A model generated the notes under the pieces. The model saw only the letters and a list, made by a program, of their open reading frames with translations, was not told where the DNA came from and searched no databases. The position numbers were made by a program, and so were the translations under genes. Shown piece by piece: positions 1 through 6,891 of a DNA stretch of 10,265 nt (the stretch's first letter is position 1; each line of letters starts with the position of its first letter). The stretch comes from JBLKSS01 sp047607725 (GTDB taxonomy: Bacteria > Pseudomonadota > Gammaproteobacteria > Enterobacterales > Enterobacteriaceae), in assembly GCF_047607725.1 (NCBI RefSeq), contig NZ_JBLKSS010000022.1, forward strand, positions 1 through 10,265. Direction: 5' to 3'.

Positions 1-56
1 TCCAGTCAGGGTGTTTCTTTAGCCTGTGTTAAAAAAGTGACATGAGTACAGTAGTT

Positions 57-131
57 AGTATCAAATAAGTTGCTTTTGTGTTTTTTTTGAGCGTATCAAA
101 AATTTTGCCTTTCAGTATCAAATGATTTGCC
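57..131. repeat. Three 16-bp direct repeats, probable insertion-element end
   Basis: Three copies of GTATCAAAnnnnTTGC lie at 58-73, 93-108 and 115-130 (start-to-start distances 35 and 22). They sit in AT-rich DNA unlike the GC-rich sequence to the right, and the last copy ends only a few bases before recognisable copA coding sequence begins. Several transposase-binding repeats near a terminus are typical of IS21-family, Tn7-like and Mu-like elements. A CA at 135-136 would fit an IS21-type TG...CA end, with the body of the element lying left of the window. The repeats are seen directly; the element identity is inference. Confidence 0.5.
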
Positions 132-134
132 GCG

Positions 135-311
135 CAATACGGGATTTTGTTTCCCTTTACCGGCATGCTGCTCAGTCCGGTGGTGGCGGGCGCGGCCATG
201 GAGCTCTCCTCCATTACCGTAGTAAGCAACGCCAACCGGCTCATCCGCTTCAAACCCGCCCCCGCCGTCGACGCCGGCGCGCGGGTGAAACAGGCGGCGG
301 CAGATTCCTGA
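135..311 (+). pseudogene. copA: copA 3' fragment (Cu(I)-exporting P-type ATPase C-terminus)
   Basis: The frame from about 135 to the TGA at 309-311 encodes the last transmembrane helix and tail of the copper-exporting P1B-type ATPase CopA. It reads GILFPFTGMLLSPVVAGAAM followed by ELSSITVVSNANRLIRFKP, which closely matches the E. coli CopA C-terminus as I remember it. The tail extends about 17 residues past the usual FKPKE end. Everything upstream (metal-binding domains, ATP-binding and phosphorylation domains, the CPC motif) is missing from the window, replaced by AT-rich repeat-bearing DNA. CopA normally pumps Cu(I) from cytoplasm to periplasm; this piece cannot. Insertion of a mobile element or an adjacent deletion is the likely cause. 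The position beside ybaP fits E. coli gene order. Confidence 0.85.
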
Positions 312-855
312 CCGTCCCTCCGTCGCTTCATGCTACCCTTAGCCAACAAATGAGCACCGGAGCGATAGGCATGAGAAAGGTATTACGGCGCTTGGCGGTC
401 TGCCCCCCTAGCACGTGGCCCTGCTGCTGCAATCGCGCCAGGCGGAGCGGCTGGGTTTAAGCGCCGATTTCGGCATCGATTATCAATTAATCCAGGCCGC
501 GCGCGCCAATGACCAACCGGTCATCGAACAGGAGGGGCTGGAGGAAAAGCTGGCGCTACTGCGGCGGCTGCCGGATCAGGGCGTGGCGCTGCTGGCCGAT
601 ACCCTGACGCATTGGCATACCAACGCGCGCCTGCTGCAGGTGATGATCGGCTGGTGGCTGGAGAGTCGGCCGGTGGACGTCCGCCAGGCATTTCCCTCCA
701 CCTTCAGTCAGGATCTGTACAGCTACCTGATGACCGATCGCAATCATCGCTGAAAATCCACGCTGCAACAATTGCCGCCGGGCACCTATGTGGTAGCGGT
801 AGGCGCCTTGCATCTTTACGGCGCTGATAATCTGCCGGGTCTGCTGCGGCAATGA
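312..855 (+). pseudogene. ybaP: ybaP remnant (TraB/GumN family), truncated, two in-frame stops
   Basis: The frame from 370 to the TGA at 853-855 matches the C-terminal half of E. coli YbaP, a TraB/GumN-family protein of unclear role (usual length about 264 residues). Visible landmarks are GIDYQLIQAARANDQPVIE, the DTLTHWHTNARLLQ segment and the family's C-terminal VVAVGALHLYGADNLPGLLR with its conserved G-x-x-H. Two stops interrupt the frame: TAG at 409-411 and TGA at 751-753. Both align with tryptophans in E. coli YbaP (PLW and NLAW), so each can be explained by one TGG change. The N-terminal GSIHMG-type motif is absent. Sequence between 312 and 370 shows only weak similarity in another frame, suggesting a further frameshift, so the left limit is approximate. 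The longest surviving frame starts at GTG 415, but I expect no functional product. Confidence 0.85.
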
Positions 856-933
856 ACGCCGTCGCGGATCATTTACCCGTTGCGCCGCTTGCGCTACCCT
901 GAACGCCTGAACTTCTGTTATCAGGACCCTGTC

Positions 934-1416
934 ATGACGCCCGCGGTCACGTTATTGGAAAAAAAACGTATTCCTTTTATCCTGCATACCTACGAGCACG
1001 ATGCCAACGAAACCCATTTTGGTGAGGAGGTGGTGCAAAAACTGGGGCTGAGCGCCGATCGCGTTTATAAGACCCTGCTGGTCTGCCTGAACGGGGAAGC
1101 GCGGCAGCTGGCGGTGGCGGTCACCCCTGTTTCGCTGCAGTTGGATTTGAAGAAAGTCGCGCGCGCCCTTGGCGCCAAAAAAGCGGAAATGGCCGATGCG
1201 CAGCTAGCGCAGAAAACCACCGGTTACCTGGTCGGCGACATCAGCCCGCTGGGCCAGAAAAAACGCCTGCCGACGGTCATTGATGCGCCGGCCCAGGCCT
1301 TCTCTACAATGTTTGTTTCGGGCGGCAAGCGCGGCCTGGATATCGAGCTGGCGCCGGCGGATTTGCAAAAGTCGTTGGATGCCCTGTTTGCCGATATCGC
1401 CAAACGCGAGGTCTAA
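934..1416 (+). CDS. ybaK: YbaK, Cys-tRNA(Pro)/Cys-tRNA(Cys) deacylase
   Basis: This intact 160-residue protein matches E. coli YbaK (159 residues) along its whole length. YbaK is a free-standing cytoplasmic editing enzyme that hydrolyses Cys-tRNA(Pro), which prolyl-tRNA synthetase makes by mischarging. The start at 934 gives MTPAVTLLEKKRIPFILHTY, aligning with the E. coli N-terminus, although the frame is open back to 880. A purine-rich TCAGGA at 921-926 is a modest ribosome site. Lys46 in VYKTLL, the residue known to be essential in this family, is present, as are the LAVAVTPV, GAKKAEMAD, GYLVGDISPLGQKKRLP and VSGGKRGLDIEL blocks of the YbaK/ProX fold. It lies 78 bases after the ybaP remnant in the same orientation, as in E. 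coli. It is one of only two clearly intact genes here. Confidence 0.96.
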   Translation: MTPAVTLLEKKRIPFILHTYEHDANETHFGEEVVQKLGLSADRVYKTLLVCLNGEARQLAVAVTPVSLQLDLKKVARALGAKKAEMADAQLAQKTTGYLVGDISPLGQKKRLPTVIDAPAQAFSTMFVSGGKRGLDIELAPADLQKSLDALFADIAKREV

Positions 1417-1797
1417 CCCCAGATCCTATCCTTTTCAGGCGCAGGCGGCGTCAATGACCGCCGCTCACGCTGCGTCACCGTTTTAACGCCTTGTCGCCGC
1501 AGTTAAACGGCGGGAAATGCGCCATTGTGGGCCAGAATTACCGAAAGAGCGGCCTTTTTGCTGTCCGTAGCGAAATTTTATTGCGCTGCGCGTGGCGGCA
1601 ACGCAAAATCCGGCCGCAGCGCCAGGCTCGCCGGTAGTCGGCGACGCATGAATTGCCTTGAGAAATGGCGCGTTACCGTTTTTTTCCTTCATTTCATTTT
1701 ATTTGTCAATTTTAAGTAAAAAAACGTTCACTCATAGGCAAGATCCCCTAAACTGAATATGTAACACTTTGTATCAACCGATGACAGAGGAGTCCTG
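1417..1797. other. Gene-free stretch between ybaK and ybaL
   Basis: I see no convincing gene on either strand in these 381 bases. E. coli carries ushA and fsr in this interval and no remnant of either is recognisable. An inverted repeat GCGGCG-8-CGCCGC at about 1448-1467 could fold after ybaK but has no adjacent T-tract, so it is a weak terminator candidate. The last ~110 bases turn AT-rich (T-runs at 1679-1700) and probably hold the ybaL promoter, though no clear -35/-10 pair stands out. Confidence 0.6.
1786..1792 (+). promoter_or_regulatory. Ribosome binding site of ybaL
   Basis: AGAGGAG lies five bases before the ATG at 1798, a near-ideal Shine-Dalgarno site. It fixes the start of ybaL at the MHHATPLI N-terminus known from E. 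coli YbaL. Confidence 0.8.
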
Positions 1798-3482
1798 ATG
1801 CATCATGCCACGCCGCTCATCAATACCATTGTAGGAGGGCTCGTCCTGGCATTTTTGCTGGGGATAGCAGCAAATCGGTTGCGTATTTCTCCTTTGGTGG
1901 GATATTTGGCCGCCGGCGTGCTGGTTGGTCCCTTTACTCCCTGGTTCGTCGCCGATACTTCGTTGGCGCCTGAGCTGGCAGAGCTTGAGGTGATCCTGCT
2001 GATGTTCGGCGTCGGGCTACATTTCTCCTTAAAAGATCTCATGGCGGTGAAACACATCGCCATTCTGGGCGCTATCGCGCAAATTGCGGTGGCGACGCTG
2101 CTGGGCATGGTCTTTTCCTCCGTCATGGGCTGGACTTTACTCAACGGTCTGGTGTTTGGCCTGTGCCTGTCCACCGCCAGTACCGTGGTGGTGGTGCGCG
2201 CTCTGGAGGAACGGCAGCTGATTGACAGCCGCCGCTGCCAAATCGCCATCGGTTGGCTTATGTTGAAGATTTAGTCATGGTGCTGACGCTGGTGCTGTTG
2301 CCCGCTTTCGGCGATATCCTGGGCACCCAGGGTACCGGCAGCACGCAACTCTGGCGCAAGCTGGCGTTGAGCATCGGTAAAGTGGTCGCCTTTATTACCC
2401 TGATGATTGTGGNGGGCCGCCGGCTGGTGCCGTGGGTGCTGGCCAAGAGCGCCAGCACCGGNTCTCGTGAATTGTTCACCCTCGCCGTACTGGCGTTGNC
2501 GNTGGGCATTGCTTTCGGCGCGGTAGAGCTCTTCGGCGTCTCCTTTGCCCTCGGCGCCTTTTTCGCCGGCGTGGTGTTAAACGAATCNGAACTCAGCCAT
2601 CGCGCCGCTCACGATACGCTGCCGCTGCGCGACGCCTTTGCGGTATTGTTTTTTGTCTCGNTGGGCATGCTGTTCGACCCCACTATTCTGCTGCGCGAGC
2701 CGCTGGNGNNNCTGGCNANNNTNNNNNNTATCTTGCTGGGAAAATNGGCCGCGGCCTTCGCGCTGGTCAAGCTGTTCGGNCTGTCGCTGCGCNCCTCGTT
2801 GACCATCGCCGTGAGCCTGGCGCAAATCGGGGAATTCGCGTTTATTCTGGCCGGTCTGGGCATCGCGCTCAATATGCTTTCCGAACAAGGGCGCCATTTA
2901 GTCCTGGCCGGCGCGATTCTGTCAATCATGATCAATCCGCTGATGTTCGCCCTGTTGGAGTGCTATCTGACGCGCTACGATAATGAAANCGATGCCCGCG
3001 AACCACAGCAGGAGGAGAATGCCCCACTACCGCCGTCGATAAGCCACCACGCGCTGCTGGTGGGCTATGGCCGCGTGGGCAGCTTGATCGGAGCAAAGCT
3101 GCTGCAGGCGGGCGTGCCGATGGTGGTGGTGGAAAATACCCGCGCCCGCGTGGATGCGCTGCGTGATCAGGGGGTCAATGTGGTGCTGGGCAACGCCGCC
3201 CGGGCCGAGATTATGGCGCTGGCGCGGCTGGACACCGCCCGCTGGCTGCTCGTGACCATTCCCAACGGTTTCAAGACGGGAGAAATTGTGGCGCTGGCGC
3301 GCGAACAGTATCCCGATTTGACCATCATCGTTCGCGCGCACTACGACGATGAGATGGACTACATCACCGAGCGCGGCGCCACGCAGGTGGTAATGGGAGA
3401 GCGGGAAATCGCCAACAGTATGATTGCCCTGCTGCAGCGGGAAATGGAGCAAACGCCCCTGCAGCCCTCCTGCGCGGTCTAA
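1798..3482 (+). pseudogene. ybaL: ybaL, Kef-type cation/proton antiporter with TrkA-N domain; one frameshift
   Basis: The two reading frames 1798-2274 and about 2253-3482 together give full-length YbaL (561 residues if repaired; E. coli 558), an inner-membrane CPA2/Kef-type antiporter. The N-terminal two thirds is the multi-helix Na+/H+ exchanger domain, with blocks such as LMFGVGLHFSLKDLMAVKH, ELFTLAVLAL and AQIGEFAFILAGLGIALN. The C-terminus is a cytoplasmic TrkA-N/RCK nucleotide-binding domain with the Rossmann motif GYGRVG at about 3063-3080. Near 2260-2262 the frame breaks: GGTTGGCTTATGTTGAAGAT lacks one base relative to the expected GWLxVEDLVMVL, and the first frame ends at TAG 2272-2274. 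About 24 undetermined bases lie downstream between 2413 and 2989, including a dense patch at 2707-2728. The break is therefore either a real inactivating deletion or a sequencing error. The protein otherwise shows no drift, which favours a recent lesion or an error. Confidence 0.9.
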
Positions 3483-3540
3483 GGCCGCNCAGGCGGCCGC
3501 AGGTGGAAAGCTCGGCAGCCGCAAACACGGGCCGTCTGCG
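3483..3540. terminator. Hairpins between convergent ybaL and hemH
   Basis: Two inverted repeats fill the gap between the converging genes: GGCCGC/GCGGCC with a 4-base loop at 3483-3498 (one loop base undetermined) and GCCGCA/TGCGGC at 3516-3521 and 3535-3540. Both are symmetric and could act in both directions. Neither is followed by a T-tract, so Rho-independent function is uncertain. Confidence 0.3.
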
Positions 3541-3561
3541 GCCGCAAACGTCGAGTAACAG

Positions 3562-4522
3562 TTATCGCAGCTCCGCCATAACGAGCTGACGCAGCATCTC
3601 CACATGGGCCGCATCGTCGTTCAGCGCCGGAATATAATGGAACGCGCTGCCGCCGGCATGTTCAAATATTTCCCGATTTTGTNCCTGGATCTCTTCCAGC
3701 GTTTCCAGGCAATCGGCGGCGAAACCGGGGCAAATTACCTGCACCCGCTTCACCCCCTGCGACGATAGGCTTTTCATCGTTTCATCCGTGGCGGGCAGTA
3801 GCCAGGGATCGCGNCCGAAACGCGACTGAAAAGTCATCAGCACCTGTTCGGCCGGATAATCCAGCGCCGTGGCCAGGGCCTGGCGCGTGACATCGCACCG
3901 CTGCGGATAATCGTCTCCCTCTTCGGNGTAGCGCTGCGGTATACCGTGGAAAGAGAGCACCAGGCGATCCGGNCTGCCGTGCCGGGCAAACGCNTGNGCN
4001 NNGCTNNCNNNNAGCGCGGCAATATACGCCGGATGCGCCNCGTAATCGCGAATGAAGCTTATGGACGGTAAGCATCGGTAANCCATCAGGCTGCGCGCCA
4101 CCGCATCCCAAATCGCGGCGCTGGTGGAGCAGGAATACTGCGGATACAGCGGCAGGATGTATAAGCCGGGTGATGTCTTGGGCGAGAAGCCGCGCCTGCG
4201 GCAGCGCCGGCTGGCCATAGCTCATCGCCAGCTCCACCACGACATCCGGCAGGCTGGCGGCCAGCGCCTGCTGCTGACGACGGCTGTAAACCAAAAGCGG
4301 TGAACCCTCCTCCATCCAGACACTTTGATACAGCTTGGCCACCCTCGGCGAACGCAACGGCAGGATAACGCCGTACAGCAGCGGTAACCACAACGCGCGC
4401 GGCGTATCCACCACGCGCCTGTCGCTGAGGAATTCGGCCAAATAGAGCTTGACCGCCTTGAGGGTGGGGGCTTCCGGCGTGCCCAGATTGACCATCAATA
4501 CGCCGTATTTTTCCTGCCTCAT
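3562..4522 (-). pseudogene. hemH: hemH, ferrochelatase; one frameshift
   Basis: Two overlapping minus-strand frames together give nearly complete ferrochelatase (E. coli HemH 320 residues), which inserts Fe2+ into protoporphyrin IX in the last step of heme synthesis. The first frame starts at ATG 4522 with AAGGAA six bases upstream (4529-4534) and reads MRQEKYGVLMVNLGTPEAPT through VWMEEGSPLLVYSRRQQQAL and MSYGQPALPQ. Near 4160-4166 homology moves to another frame, which runs from YILPLYPQYSCST to the TAA at 3562-3564. The second frame keeps the catalytic histidine region LSFHGIPQRY and the acidic block CPGFAADCLETLEEI. The span of 961 bases is not a multiple of three. About 17 undetermined bases lie at 3683-4082, so a base-calling error is possible. 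Because heme synthesis is rarely dispensable and the sequence is otherwise well conserved, an artefact or very recent mutation is more likely than old decay. Confidence 0.9.
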
Positions 4523-4598
4523 TGCCGTTTCCTTATCGGTTCGTCGCTGGCGCTAACCCCATGGATTTATCAGGGTTAAACCCGCTATCGGAGAAGGT

Positions 4599-4626
4599 AT
4601 TGTAGCGGAAAAGCGGGCTTTGAGAA
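4599..4626 (-). promoter_or_regulatory. Probable sigma-70 promoter of hemH
   Basis: Reading the minus strand, TTCTCA (4626-4621) and TACAAT (4604-4599) are separated by 16 bases. They match -35 TTGACA in four positions and -10 TATAAT in five. The -10 ends 76 bases before the hemH ATG. The -35 lies inside the Fur-box-like palindrome, the arrangement expected for repression by a metal-responsive regulator. Prediction by eye only. Confidence 0.5.
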
Positions 4627-4645
4627 TGGTTATCATCCATTATCA
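4621..4645. promoter_or_regulatory. Fur-box-like operator upstream of hemH
   Basis: TGAGAATGGTTATCA at 4621-4635 fits the 7-1-7 Fur consensus TGATAAT-N-ATTATCA in 12 of 14 half-site positions. A further exact half site ATTATCA follows at 4639-4645, giving the overlapping-site look common at Fur-regulated promoters. It covers the -35 of the proposed hemH promoter. Fur binds such sites with Fe2+ and usually represses. The site could instead have served a plus-strand gene that is no longer recognisable. Confidence 0.55.
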
Positions 4646-4673
4646 TTGCAATAGGTGATGTCTGATGCAGCGT

Positions 4674-5158
4674 ACTCGGGCGCGTCGTCGGCGCGCAGGG
4701 GTGTCGTTCGCGATGGCGTCATTCCTTCGCGGGCGCACCGTACGAGGGTCGTTGGGTGAGAGTACGTCGTTCAAGGGTAAGACGTAGGAAAGCGCGTCGC
4801 CAGCAAAACGCCCAGGCAAGCGCCTAGCTGCTCATGACGACGGCACTCTCCGCAGCTGACGCATCCGACTTACGGCCCGCGCCCGTGCATAAGCAATACC
4901 GCCGCCGTGCCCGGCGCCGGCCAGTTCCCGAGATCCGCCCGGTAAGCAAGACAATCGCCCGGCAGGGTCACTGCCGTCCTCGCGTCGGCCGATATCAACG
5001 GCCCACACGGTGAAGAGGTTCATCGCCGTAGCGGCCATTCAGGCCCGTGCGGCAACCGAGAACAGCGGGCCGCCCGGCGCGCAGGCTATCGGTGTCGGTC
5101 ACCGTTTCCGCACAGGCCGCTGCTTGACGAGGACAAGAACGGCGAAAAATCCGGCGAT
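4674..5158. other. Unexplained ~480-base stretch between hemH and adk
   Basis: hemH and adk are close neighbours in E. coli, so this GC-rich interval is extra. Plus-strand 4674-4793 is an arginine-rich 39-residue frame resembling nothing I know. On the minus strand, short frames broken by stops contain hydrophobic bits such as IAGFFAVLVLVKQR and AATAMNLFTVWAVDIG, which hint at a decayed membrane protein. No frame has a family motif, a good start site or continuous homology. I call no gene here. Confidence 0.4.
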
Positions 5159-5161
5159 GAA

Positions 5162-5806
5162 TCAGCCGAGGATAGCGGCCAGCTCGGCGCTAACCTCGTT
5201 CACATTGCGGGTGCCGTCGATCGTGAAATAGCGGGTATTACCTGCATCCGCTTCTTTACGGTAATAGTTGATCAGGGGCGCGGTCTGTTGATGGTATTCC
5301 ACCAGACGCTTGCGTACGGTGTCCTCCTGATCATCCTTGCGGGTGGTCAACGGCTCGCCGGTGACGTCATCCTTGCCCTCCTGTTTGGGCGGGTTGAACT
5401 TCACGTGGTAAACCCGGCCCGAAGGCGCATGCACCCGGCGACCGACGATACGGTCGATGATAAGCGTATCCGACACCGCGAACTCCAGCACATAATCCAT
5501 CGCAATACCCGCCTCTTTCATGGCATCAGCCTGGGGAAGGGTACGGGGAAACCCATCCAGTAGGAACCCATTGCAGAAATCATCTTGTTTAATGCGTTCT
5601 TTGACCAGCGCGATCACCAGCTCATCGGTCACCAGTTTGCCGGCATCCATGAGCGCCTTGGCCTGCTTGCCGAGTTCGGATTGCGCCTTCATCGCGGCAC
5701 GTAGCATATCGCCGGTGGAAATCTGCGGAATGCCGTACTTCTCCATGATAAATTGTGCCTGAGTGCCTTTACCAGCGCCCGGAGCGCCCAGCAGAATGAT
5801 ACGCAT
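5162..5806 (-). CDS. adk: Adk, adenylate kinase
   Basis: This intact 214-residue protein, the same length as E. coli Adk, interconverts ATP + AMP and 2 ADP in the cytoplasm and is essential for nucleotide balance. The P-loop GAPGAGKGT follows directly after MRIILL. The AMP-binding STGDMLRAAM segment, the LLDGFPRTLPQAD block and the long LID domain (DRIVGRRVHAPSGRVYHVKF onward, including DDVTGEPLTTRKDD and RKRLVEYH) are all present. The frame is open upstream to 5896, but the ATG at 5806 is chosen because it gives the family N-terminus and has AAGGGG about nine bases before it. It reads in the same direction as htpG and hemH, as in E. coli. Nothing suggests decay, and no undetermined bases fall inside it. 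Confidence 0.98.
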   Translation of the reverse strand: MRIILLGAPGAGKGTQAQFIMEKYGIPQISTGDMLRAAMKAQSELGKQAKALMDAGKLVTDELVIALVKERIKQDDFCNGFLLDGFPRTLPQADAMKEAGIAMDYVLEFAVSDTLIIDRIVGRRVHAPSGRVYHVKFNPPKQEGKDDVTGEPLTTRKDDQEDTVRKRLVEYHQQTAPLINYYRKEADAGNTRYFTIDGTRNVNEVSAELAAILG

Positions 5807-5862
5807 TGCGTCAATCCCCTTGCTAATCCAAAAGTATTTTAAAATCTGAAAAAAAACGATAA

Positions 5863-5892
5863 ACCATACCACTACCGGCACGCATTCCTCAA
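5863..5892 (-). promoter_or_regulatory. Candidate adk promoter
   Basis: On the minus strand TTGAGG (5892-5887) and TATGGT (5868-5863) are 18 bases apart, each matching the sigma-70 hexamers in four of six positions. An AT-rich leader with a run of T follows before the Shine-Dalgarno site. This is plausible but weak, and read-through from htpG is no longer possible as a supply because htpG is truncated. Confidence 0.3.
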
Positions 5893-6127
5893 GCAACCGA
5901 TATCGTTGGCGGCGGTTGTCCGCGGCTTTCGGATTTGCCTGAGGAAAACGGCCCGCCGCTAGCGCATCCGATCATAACGTAAAACCGTTCTGGCGGCGCG
6001 GGAATATCATGGCATAGAGAAACTTTTAGCGCCTGGCGGCCAGGGAAAACTGCCTGTGGAGGTAGGTAGGAGGCGTGCTTCGCGCGGCCGAGGCTCGTCG
6101 CGGCTATTCTCCGCCCGCAGAGAAGGT

Positions 6128-6158
6128 GGCAAATCCTCCCTTAGTCGGGGGATTTGCC
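6128..6158. terminator. Stem-loop just downstream of htpG
   Basis: GGCAAATCC-T-CCC, loop TTAGTC, then GGGGGATTTGCC form a stem of about 12 pairs with one bulged T, starting nine bases past the htpG stop. Position and stability suit an end-of-transcript structure for htpG. No T-tract follows on the minus strand, so it may act as an RNA-stabilising stem or a weak terminator. Confidence 0.5.
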
Positions 6159-6167
6159 GTGCTACCG

Positions 6168-6530
6168 TTAGGCGTTCAGCAGTTGGTTCATACGGCGGAT
6201 GAACTGGTTAGGATCCTCAAGCGTACCGCGCTCGGCCAGCAACGCCTGATCCAGCAGCAGCTCTACCCATTCGCCAAACGCGCCGTCATCGGCCATATCG
6301 GCGGTGCGTTTTACCAGCGGGTGCTCCGGATTCAGTTCAAAGATATATTTGATCTCCGGCGCGGCTTGGCCTGCGGCGGCAAACAGTTTGGCCATTTGCG
6401 TCGTCATATCATTGGCGTCAGTGGTGATGACCGCGGGGGTATCGGTCAAGCGATGCGTGAGCCGCACCTCTTTGATGCGCTCGCCGAGATAGGTCTTCAC
6501 GCGCTCAACGAAAGGCTCAAAGGGCGCTGC
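6168..6530 (-). pseudogene. htpG: htpG 3' fragment (Hsp90 chaperone C-terminus)
   Basis: The minus-strand frame encodes about 120 residues that match the C-terminal dimerisation domain of HtpG, the bacterial Hsp90 (E. coli 624 residues). Landmarks are EVRLTHRLTDTPAVITTDAN, MAKLFAAAGQ, YIFELNPEHPLVKR and the final EWVELLLDQALLAERGTLED plus PNQFIRRMNQLL. Homology stops near 6521-6527 at FEPFVERVK; the ATP-binding N-terminal domain and the middle domain, roughly 500 residues, are missing. The DNA beyond is unrelated. A TTG at 6536 keeps the frame nominally open, but a free-standing C-terminal domain would have no ATPase or chaperone cycle. The gene is followed by adk in the normal order, so the break is a deletion or insertion at its 5' side. 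The surviving codons show no stops or frameshifts, suggesting a recent event. Confidence 0.92.
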
Positions 6531-6538
6531 TAACAAGC

Positions 6539-6874
6539 AGTGAAGATATCGACTGCGTGCTGAGTTTGACGGTGTTTATTTGGGCGGTGGGGGCATTCAG
6601 CGCCCATTCGCGCCTGGCGGATTTTGCCTCGGATTACCTTGCCGCCGAGCTGGGCACGGCCGGAATTGGCGCCCGCGCCGCCGCGTCAACAATAATCATA
6701 GGCGCCGCGGTGCCGCGGCAACTGCAAGAGTGGCGGTCCCGCCAAGGAGAAAGGCACCCCAGACGGGTGCCGGAAACCGCGCGGGCGTCGGCCCTGCCGG
6801 CGCACCGGGGGCGTTCAGGCGGGCGTAGCGGAGGGAACAATCCCCGCGGCCGCCGGCCGTGCCGGCATGCCTGA
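6539..6874 (+). other. Unidentified open frame beside the htpG break
   Basis: Starting at the htpG breakpoint, the plus strand holds a frame with a hydrophobic stretch SLTVFIWAVGAFSAH (about 6563-6607) followed by SRLADFASDYLAAELGTAGI, then arginine- and alanine-rich sequence that looks non-coding. GTG 6557 is its first possible start, without a clear ribosome site, and the frame is also open leftward into htpG. I do not recognise the family. It may be the tail of a membrane protein carried in by the rearrangement or a chance frame in GC-rich DNA. It also overlaps hairpins at 6704-6719 and 6753-6771. Confidence 0.25.
6744..6771 (-). terminator. Rho-independent terminator candidate, minus strand
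   Basis: On the minus strand GGCACCC, loop GTCTG, GGGTGCC is a perfect 7-bp stem at 6771-6753, followed by the pyrimidine tail TTTCTCCTT (6752-6744). It lies about 120 bases beyond the stop of the carbonic-anhydrase-like gene and could end that operon. A second long-loop repeat, ATCCCCGC (6840-6847) and GCGGGGAT (6885-6892), touches the stop codon itself. Confidence 0.45.
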
Positions 6875-6891
6875 TGCGTGGGCGGCGGGGA

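Noticed and set aside
29..349. 106-codon minus-strand open frame over the left end
   Set aside because: It runs antisense to the clear copA fragment and across the AT-rich repeat region, with no motif or homology.
5010..5231. 73-codon plus-strand frame between hemH and adk
   Set aside because: Its second half is antisense to the adk 3' end, it lacks a ribosome site and its composition is arbitrary.
6704..6719. GCCGCGG-TG-CCGCGGC palindrome as a regulatory site
   Set aside because: The centre is only two bases and the surrounding sequence is extremely GC-rich, so chance is likely; no gene start is nearby.
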